A DNA stretch of 12,686 nucleotides from Chitinophaga pinensis (GTDB lineage Bacteria; Bacteroidota; Bacteroidia; M30B66), in the NCBI GenBank assembly GCA_943333015.1, contig CALQRR010000013.1, positions 1 to 12,686 of the forward strand. The letters run 5' to 3'. Both the position numbers and the translations under genes were made by a program. The stretch's first letter is position 1. Every line of letters begins with the position of its first letter. Below, piece after piece: positions 7,262-12,686 of the stretch. The notes beneath the pieces are model-generated. The model did no database searches, was not told the DNA's origin, and saw nothing but the letters and a program-made list of their open reading frames with translations.

Positions 7262-8002
7262 TTGAAGCAACCTATTACCCAGACCTTGTTATTAAAAAGA
7301 GTGCTCCTGTTGATGCTCACGCTGACAGGATTTTCTGCCACAACAGCGCTAGCTCAGAAGCGCCGTGTACTGAACTTGCCTAATTACGACAAGCAAACCA
7401 TTCATTTCGGGTTTCTGTTAGGGGTGAATTCGTTCAACTTTATCCCAACGCCAATTAAGGATTTGCGGGATGTTGACTCTGTACTTGTTATTCAGCCCGG
7501 TTCGGGCTCGGGATTTTCACTTGGAATCATTTCCAATTTGCACATGGGTGATAATTTTGATTTGCGCTTCATGCCCACGCTGTCGTTTGGCGAACGGAAA
7601 CTCAATTATAAAATAAACTTGCTTGCTCAAGATTCAGTTATTTCGAGGGACAAGCGAGTAGAATCAACGTTTTTGGAATTTCCGTTATTGCTAAAGTTCA
7701 AATCTGCGCGACTCAACAACGGACGCGCCTATCTCATCGGTGGTGTTAAGCCAGTTATTGATCTTGCTTCGCAGGATAAAGTGGACGACAAGGGAGAAAA
7801 AATATTGAAGCTCAAACGCAACGATATCAACTATGAAATTGGATTCGGGTTTGATTTTTATTCCCAGTATTTCAAATTTACCCCCGAGTTCAAAATGTCG
7901 TATGGATTAAAAAACCTGTTGGTTCAGGATAATAACCTTTATACACTTGGATTGCAGAGCATTCATTCCAAAGCATTTTATTTGTCCTTTACATTTGAAT
8001 AA
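7262..8002 (+). CDS. porT: PorT-like outer-membrane protein of the type IX secretion system
   Basis: PorT is an outer-membrane beta-barrel protein needed for the Bacteroidota type IX (Por) secretion system that exports proteins with C-terminal sorting domains. The 246-residue protein opens with a clear signal peptide: K12 and R13, a leucine-rich stretch (14-24), and a likely cut after ALA (29-31) before Gln-Lys-Arg. The mature part starts LPNYDKQTIHFGFLLG (39-54) and alternates short aromatic strands typical of a small outer-membrane barrel, ending with SFTFE. The start codon is probably TTG at 7262. The first ATG in frame (residue 18) would delete the positive end of the signal peptide. The gene follows ubiE by 17 bp and is followed by the FAD dehydrogenase after 5 bp. 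The identification rests on remembered family features and synteny. Confidence 0.82.
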   Translation: MKQPITQTLLLKRVLLLMLTLTGFSATTALAQKRRVLNLPNYDKQTIHFGFLLGVNSFNFIPTPIKDLRDVDSVLVIQPGSGSGFSLGIISNLHMGDNFDLRFMPTLSFGERKLNYKINLLAQDSVISRDKRVESTFLEFPLLLKFKSARLNNGRAYLIGGVKPVIDLASQDKVDDKGEKILKLKRNDINYEIGFGFDFYSQYFKFTPEFKMSYGLKNLLVQDNNLYTLGLQSIHSKAFYLSFTFE

Positions 8003-8007
8003 AGCAC

Positions 8008-9570
8008 ATGCCTCAGGAACTGCAGTTAACCCTTCCGCCCGCGCTCGGTTATGATCCCGAATTACTGAAAGAGCATCTTCGGAAAGAGTTAAAACTGGAG
8101 GCAACAGACATTCTGCATGTACTACCTTTGAAACGGTCCATTGATGCACGCGGTCGTTCGGTGAAAATCAATCTGAAAGTTGCCGTGTATGTGAACGAAC
8201 AAATTCCTACACAAACAGCACAGATTCCCACCTATAAAAATGTAATCAACGCACCCGAAGTGATCATTGCGGGAGCTGGCCCAGCAGGATTGTTTGCTGC
8301 GCTAAGGCTGTTGGAACTTGGATTAAAACCCATCATCGTGGAACGGGGCAAAAACGTGCGGGAACGACGGCGTGATTTGGCTGCGATCAACAAAGAACAC
8401 CTGGTCAATCCGGATTCCAACTATTGTTTTGGAGAAGGTGGAGCAGGAACCTATTCCGACGGTAAACTATACACCCGATCAAACAAACGGGGCGACATTC
8501 GTGCAGTGCTCGATACGTTTTTTGCCCATGGAGCAGTGGAAGAAATACTCATCGACACCCATCCACATATCGGAACCAACAAACTTCCCGGAATTATTGT
8601 GGCAATGCGCGAAACTATACTCAATCATGGTGGAGAAGTGCATTTCGATACCCGGATTACCGGATTTGATTTTCAGAGTGATGCGTTTACCGGAATACAC
8701 ACCCAACATGGGAACAAAATACAAGCACAGGCGCTGATACTAGCCACAGGACATTCAGCCCGAGATATTTATGAAATGCTGAACACTGCCGGCGTGTATT
8801 TAGAATCCAAGCCTTTTGCTATGGGCGTTCGTGCAGAACATCCGCAAACGCTCATCGATTCGATTCAATATCATTGCGACAGCCGCGGAGAATATCTTCC
8901 CCCTTCCTCCTACTCGCTTGTTGAGCAGGTAAGCGACCGTGGCGTATATTCATTTTGCATGTGTCCGGGAGGCATTATCGCGCCTTGCGCAACTTCTCCT
9001 GGCGAAATTGTAACCAACGGTTGGTCTCCATCGAAACGCAATAATCCGTTTGCAAATTCCGGTATAGTCGTAGAAGTCAAACCCGAAGATCTCAAGGCGT
9101 TTGCATCCTTCGGTCCACTGGCAGGTATGAAATATCAGCAATCGGTTGAGCAGGCGGCTTGCCAGGCAGGTGGGGGAACACAAACGGCACCAGCGCAACG
9201 CATGGTTGATTTTGTGCAGGGAAAGCTGAGTAAGGATTTGCCAGCATCTTCGTATCAACCCGGAATTAAATCTGTAGATTTATCAGACGTGTTGCCCGAA
9301 GCAATTGCCCAACGACTTCAAGGAGCATTTCCGGAATTTGGTAAAAAGATGCGTGGCTACTTTACGAATGAGGCGGTTTTGCATGCCGTAGAATCACGCA
9401 CCTCAACACCTGTGCGCATTCCACGGGATCAAACAAGTCTGCAACATGTGCAAATGCGTGGCTTTTTCCCCTGCGGGGAAGGTGCTGGTTATGCTGGAGG
9501 AATCGTTTCCGCTGCGATGGATGGGCAAAATTGTGCCGACGCTGTTGCACGATTTCTTCAGATCGGATAG
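8008..9570 (+). CDS. FAD-dependent dehydrogenase, COG2509 type
   Basis: A flavoprotein of about 520 residues, the usual length of this poorly studied but widespread family, which is often annotated simply as NAD(P)/FAD-dependent oxidoreductase. Residues 1-75 form a small N-terminal domain. The dinucleotide-binding motif GAGPAG (89-94) with E112 ending the second strand marks the FAD site. FGEGGAGTYSDGKL (141-154) is the diagnostic family motif, and PCGEGAGYAGGI (488-499) closes the FAD pocket near the C terminus. The MCPGG segment near residue 315 and the cysteine in CGEG are family-conserved. There is no signal peptide, so it should be cytosolic. The start is the first ATG, 5 bp after porT. 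Its substrate is unknown; nothing nearby identifies it, although a redox link to menaquinone or porphyrin steps is conceivable. Confidence 0.9.
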   Translation: MPQELQLTLPPALGYDPELLKEHLRKELKLEATDILHVLPLKRSIDARGRSVKINLKVAVYVNEQIPTQTAQIPTYKNVINAPEVIIAGAGPAGLFAALRLLELGLKPIIVERGKNVRERRRDLAAINKEHLVNPDSNYCFGEGGAGTYSDGKLYTRSNKRGDIRAVLDTFFAHGAVEEILIDTHPHIGTNKLPGIIVAMRETILNHGGEVHFDTRITGFDFQSDAFTGIHTQHGNKIQAQALILATGHSARDIYEMLNTAGVYLESKPFAMGVRAEHPQTLIDSIQYHCDSRGEYLPPSSYSLVEQVSDRGVYSFCMCPGGIIAPCATSPGEIVTNGWSPSKRNNPFANSGIVVEVKPEDLKAFASFGPLAGMKYQQSVEQAACQAGGGTQTAPAQRMVDFVQGKLSKDLPASSYQPGIKSVDLSDVLPEAIAQRLQGAFPEFGKKMRGYFTNEAVLHAVESRTSTPVRIPRDQTSLQHVQMRGFFPCGEGAGYAGGIVSAAMDGQNCADAVARFLQIG

Positions 9571-9599
9571 TGGGCATCAACATTGGTTTGATTAAACGT

Positions 9600-10985
9600 A
9601 TGACAACATCAGCAGACATTCAGTCGTGTTATCAGGCACAACAAAATTATTTCAGAAGTGGAATAACGCGTCCGGTTGCTTTTCGAAAAGAACAACTCCG
9701 AAAGCTCGGCAAAGCACTGACGGAATGGGAGCCTCAGATTCTGACTGCCTTGAATTCCGATTTGGGAAAACATGCGTATGAAGCCTATGCCAGTGAGATT
9801 GGAATTCTAAAAACCGAGCTCAATCATACCATTCGCTCACTGGAAGCATGGGAGCGCACAGAATATGTTCCAACACCTCTAGTTCATTGGCCTTCGAGTA
9901 GTTATATCTTGAAAGATCCACTCGGCGTGGTGCTCATTATTGGCCCATGGAATTATCCGTTTATGCTTCTCATCGGACCGCTCATCAGTGCGCTGGCTGC
10001 CGGAAACTGTGCATTCATCAAACCATCCAATCAAGCCCCTGCAACAGCTGCATTGGTGGAGCAAATGCTCAAGGCCATCTTTCCTGAAGAATACGTGTGT
10101 ACGATTCAAGGCCCCGGAGCATTGGTGGGTCCTGAACTGATTATGAAATACCGTTTTGATCATATTTTCTTTACCGGAAGCGCATCGGTTGGAAAAGAAG
10201 TGATGCGGATGGCAGCAGAGCATTTAAGTCCGGTGACCTTAGAGTTAGGAGGGAAAAGTCCAGTGATTGTTGACAAGGATGTGAATGTATCTGTAGCGGC
10301 CAAACGGGTTGCTTGGGGGAAACTCTGGAACGCTGGCCAGACCTGTGTTGGCGCCGATTATTTGATGCTTCATGAAGACATTGCTGATGAGTTCATACAG
10401 AAGTATATACATTGGGTAAAGCACTTTTACGGGGAAGATCCTTCACAAAGTTCTTCTTATGGCAGGATTATCAATCAGAAACGGTTTGATGTATTAAGCT
10501 CCTATTTGGAGCAAGGAACACTACTATTTGGAGGCCAAACAGATGCCGCTCAACGCTATATTTCCCCCACGCTGATCACCGATATTCGTGTGGGCGCTGC
10601 TATTATGCAAGAGGAAATTTTCGGCCCCATTTTACCGGTTATCCGATACCGTGATAAAGAACAAGTATTGACGGAAGTGGCCAAACACCCCTACCCGCTT
10701 TCGTGCTACGTTTTTACAAAAAACCACGAAACAGAGGCATTCTATCACACGAACATCCGCTTTGGAGGTGGAGGAGTGAATATACTGCTTATTCACTTAG
10801 CCAATCCAGATCTTCCGTTTGAAGGCGTGGGCACCAGTGGCATGGGAAATTACCATGGTAAATACGGATTTGAAACGTTCAGCCACCGCAAATCGATTAT
10901 GCGTACGAGCTTTTTTCCCGATATTCCTGTTCGCTACGCGCCGTTTAAGAATAAACTCAAACTGGCAAAATGGTTCATGGGTTAA
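9600..10985 (+). CDS. Aldehyde dehydrogenase, class 3 (ALDH3-like)
   Basis: An NAD(P)-dependent enzyme that oxidises aldehydes to carboxylic acids. At 461 residues it has the short length of the ALDH3 (fatty or aromatic aldehyde) subgroup rather than the roughly 490-500 of ALDH1/2. IGPWNYPF (114-121) and K141 bind the cofactor, FTGS (191-194) lies in the Rossmann fold, E215 in LELGGK is the general base, C249 in GQTCV is the nucleophile, and E339 in EEIFGP contacts the nicotinamide ribose. The C-terminal GTSGMGNYHGKYGFETFSH block (411-429) is strongly ALDH3-like. No C-terminal membrane anchor is present, so it is probably soluble. Translation from 9600 was chosen over an in-frame ATG at 9531 that lies inside the FAD dehydrogenase gene. 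Its stop overlaps the convergent DUF5686 gene. The physiological aldehyde is not evident. Confidence 0.93.
   Translation: MTTSADIQSCYQAQQNYFRSGITRPVAFRKEQLRKLGKALTEWEPQILTALNSDLGKHAYEAYASEIGILKTELNHTIRSLEAWERTEYVPTPLVHWPSSSYILKDPLGVVLIIGPWNYPFMLLIGPLISALAAGNCAFIKPSNQAPATAALVEQMLKAIFPEEYVCTIQGPGALVGPELIMKYRFDHIFFTGSASVGKEVMRMAAEHLSPVTLELGGKSPVIVDKDVNVSVAAKRVAWGKLWNAGQTCVGADYLMLHEDIADEFIQKYIHWVKHFYGEDPSQSSSYGRIINQKRFDVLSSYLEQGTLLFGGQTDAAQRYISPTLITDIRVGAAIMQEEIFGPILPVIRYRDKEQVLTEVAKHPYPLSCYVFTKNHETEAFYHTNIRFGGGGVNILLIHLANPDLPFEGVGTSGMGNYHGKYGFETFSHRKSIMRTSFFPDIPVRYAPFKNKLKLAKWFMG
10982..10985. other. Shared convergent stop codons (TTAA)
   Basis: The palindrome TTAA supplies TAA to the aldehyde dehydrogenase on the plus strand (10983-10985) and TAA to the DUF5686 gene on the minus strand (10984-10982). 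The coding regions therefore overlap by four bases, with no intergenic space for a terminator. Confidence 0.97.
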
Positions 10986-12686
10986 TTCAAACGCAAGCCA
11001 AAACGGATCAAAGGTTTTAAAGATTCGCCGGGTGTGAATTGACTGACAAAATCAATGCGCAGAATTTTGAGGATGTTATCCACTCCGACAAATAATTCGG
11101 TGTACAACGGTTTACTTTCCACCCACAGGATGTTGGCTCCAGCGACTGTTCCGAAACGGGTTTTCCGAAGCAAGGGAATTTTATTGATCAACCAGGTATA
11201 AAACTGGTGTTCATAATGGAGTTCGAGATAGGGGCTGTTTGTGCTGTTGGAGTAATAGTTGAGAGCATTGAATCGTCGTATGGAAGTCTCAAAGACGTTG
11301 AATGGAACAGCAGATGTAAAATTGCGGAGCAGAAATGTTTCGTTGCCATTGAAATGTTGAAAATCGACAAACTGCATCCCTGATTTCCCAAAATAACTTC
11401 CGGCGATGAGCTTGTATTTACTTTCTCCCAATAAGCCGAGTTTGATTTCATCCCCGATGGCTGCTTCCAGATGCGTGTATTGCACATCACTTCCAAATAC
11501 ACCTTGAAATGCTTGTGTAACTTCGAGAAAGAAGGAAGGCCAGGAGGATTCTCTGAGCAATTTTAGGTTCTCACGGGTTTCGTATTTCTGGTTGATGCGA
11601 AACCGGGATTTGATGGAGATTTTCGCTAGTTGAGAATGCGTGCTGTTGGCAATTGGATTAGTTCCTGCCGAAAAATTGGATGCATATGGCATATCTGTTT
11701 TTCTGCTCCAGCTGAAATCGGTGGCGTTATCATAACTCTGTCGATCCTGCCAACTGGCGGAAGCCTGAAACATCCATCCATTGAGGAGTTCTCTGTTCCA
11801 AGTGAGCTTGGCTCCTGTTCGCTCATACAGGCGAATCAGATTTTGTTTGTCGACCAAACTATAGGCAGCATTGATTAGCGGTGAAATTGGATTGGATTCA
11901 TTGATTTGCGTGACCAGCCGCCCTGTTTCAATATGCCACCAATTGAACTTCTTCCGGTTTGTCATTTCCCAGAGTCTGACACCTCCTTTAAAACGTTCAT
12001 CGGAAACACCATAACGTCCTTCCACTTCAACAAACCAAGCATGAAAATCGTCGTACGATTTGCTAAATCTGACTTCCGGTTTAAATACGAGCCCTTCGGT
12101 CACATTAAACGAAACCATGGCAATAAGGGGATTAACATTGAAAGAAGATTTTTTAAATGAATTCCGGAATGAATACCCAGTGATCAGTATTTCCCCAATT
12201 CCAACCTTGTTGCTTTTACGATCTACAGAATCGAGGTATGTTTTTGATGTTTCGATTGTTTCGAGACTATCGGCTTTTCTATAATTATTTTCTTCCTCAA
12301 CGGTCAATGTCATTGGACGCGTTTCAGCCCAATAGGAAGTATCCATTTTATTGGCTTTATCCTCGACTTTGAAGATTTCGTTTCCGAAAAAATTCTTCGG
12401 ATAAACCGGATGTAATTTATAGTTGGAAAAGACACCTACGGATTTATCCGTTGCCCCAAAACCTAAGAACTTGATATGACTCATAAGTTGCAACGACAAT
12501 GGCATCCAGAGCGTGTCTTCCATTGGGATGTATTCTTGTTTTATGTAGAGCGTGTCGACATACTGAATCTGAGCATCCTTGGTAAGGTAAAGATCGAGGC
12601 TGTGAAGATGCCACGAATCGTCTACGATAAAGACTTCCCCGCGAAAACACGGATCTGCTTTTCTGCGGGGTTCAATGGCAATGCGG
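10982..12686 (-). CDS. DUF5686-family outer-membrane beta-barrel protein, 5' end cut by window edge
   Basis: The frame is open to the right edge: 567 codons are visible and the N terminus is missing, so the in-frame ATG at 12523 is internal, not the start. The first visible segment reads RIAIEPRRKADPCFRG and continues EVFIVDDSWHLHSLDL (17-32), the conserved middle of DUF5686 proteins. Those usually have a signal peptide and a carboxypeptidase-like regulatory domain before it. A segment with WAETRPMTLT (about 119-128) followed by acidic residues is another family hallmark. The second half consists of amphipathic, aromatic-rich strands ending IRFGLRLN, as expected for an outer-membrane beta-barrel. 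The role is not established; members are common in Bacteroidota envelopes. The gene is convergent with the aldehyde dehydrogenase and belongs to a separate unit whose promoter lies outside the window. Confidence 0.85.
   Translation of the reverse strand, partial: RIAIEPRRKADPCFRGEVFIVDDSWHLHSLDLYLTKDAQIQYVDTLYIKQEYIPMEDTLWMPLSLQLMSHIKFLGFGATDKSVGVFSNYKLHPVYPKNFFGNEIFKVEDKANKMDTSYWAETRPMTLTVEEENNYRKADSLETIETSKTYLDSVDRKSNKVGIGEILITGYSFRNSFKKSSFNVNPLIAMVSFNVTEGLVFKPEVRFSKSYDDFHAWFVEVEGRYGVSDERFKGGVRLWEMTNRKKFNWWHIETGRLVTQINESNPISPLINAAYSLVDKQNLIRLYERTGAKLTWNRELLNGWMFQASASWQDRQSYDNATDFSWSRKTDMPYASNFSAGTNPIANSTHSQLAKISIKSRFRINQKYETRENLKLLRESSWPSFFLEVTQAFQGVFGSDVQYTHLEAAIGDEIKLGLLGESKYKLIAGSYFGKSGMQFVDFQHFNGNETFLLRNFTSAVPFNVFETSIRRFNALNYYSNSTNSPYLELHYEHQFYTWLINKIPLLRKTRFGTVAGANILWVESKPLYTELFVGVDNILKILRIDFVSQFTPGESLKPLIRFGLRLN

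Noticed and set aside
8372..8737. Plus-strand frame of 121 codons inside the FAD dehydrogenase
   Set aside because: It is an out-of-frame shadow of a gene with all diagnostic motifs intact.
9531..9599. Earlier in-frame ATG for the aldehyde dehydrogenase
   Set aside because: The added cysteine- and arginine-rich residues lie inside the preceding gene and do not resemble an ALDH N terminus.
12444..12650. Minus-strand 68-codon frame near the right edge
   Set aside because: The DUF5686 frame runs through to the edge with family-typical residues, so this is a shadow frame.

Overview
The window reads as chromosomal DNA of a Bacteroidota (Bacteroidetes) bacterium. The evidence is a PorT-like outer-membrane protein of the type IX secretion system placed directly after ubiE/menG, a DUF5686-type beta-barrel protein, a FAD dehydrogenase of the COG2509 type, and the absence of Shine-Dalgarno sequences before every start examined. 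The region between the two divergent operons is A/T-rich and carries only weak TAnnTTTG-like -7 elements. I cannot name a genus. The window is almost solid coding sequence: no stretch above about 115 bases lacks a gene, and I see no rRNA, tRNA, CRISPR array, insertion sequence or long repeat.

Left block (1-4164, minus strand). Five genes are transcribed leftward from the divergent region: a ribulose-phosphate 3-epimerase-like protein with an unexplained C-terminal extension, a type I-beta DAHP synthase, a KdsC-like HAD phosphatase with an N-terminal extension, uroporphyrinogen decarboxylase (hemE), and a polyprenol-phosphate mannosyltransferase-like GT2 enzyme cut by the left edge. Gaps are 6 bp, a 1-base stop/start overlap, 43 bp and about 34 bp, so they probably form one operon. 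It joins aromatic, haem and surface-glycan metabolism.

Middle and right block (4278-10985, plus strand). Six genes follow rightward: a class I aspartate-type aminotransferase, a HldE domain I-type (heptose-7-phosphate kinase) sugar kinase overlapping it by ATGA, ubiE/menG, porT with a probable TTG start, a COG2509 FAD-dependent dehydrogenase and a class 3-type aldehyde dehydrogenase. Spacing runs from a 4-base overlap to 43 bp, so this also looks like one transcription unit.

Right end (10982-12686, minus strand). A DUF5686-family outer-membrane protein, cut by the right edge, converges on the aldehyde dehydrogenase. The two stop codons share the palindrome TTAA, leaving no room for an intergenic terminator.

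Taken together this is mostly housekeeping and envelope biogenesis. I did not find a convincing undescribed multi-gene system. The most unusual items are the epimerase-like protein with the extra domain, the extended HAD phosphatase coupled to DAHP synthase, and an ATA codon where the glycosyltransferase start is expected.
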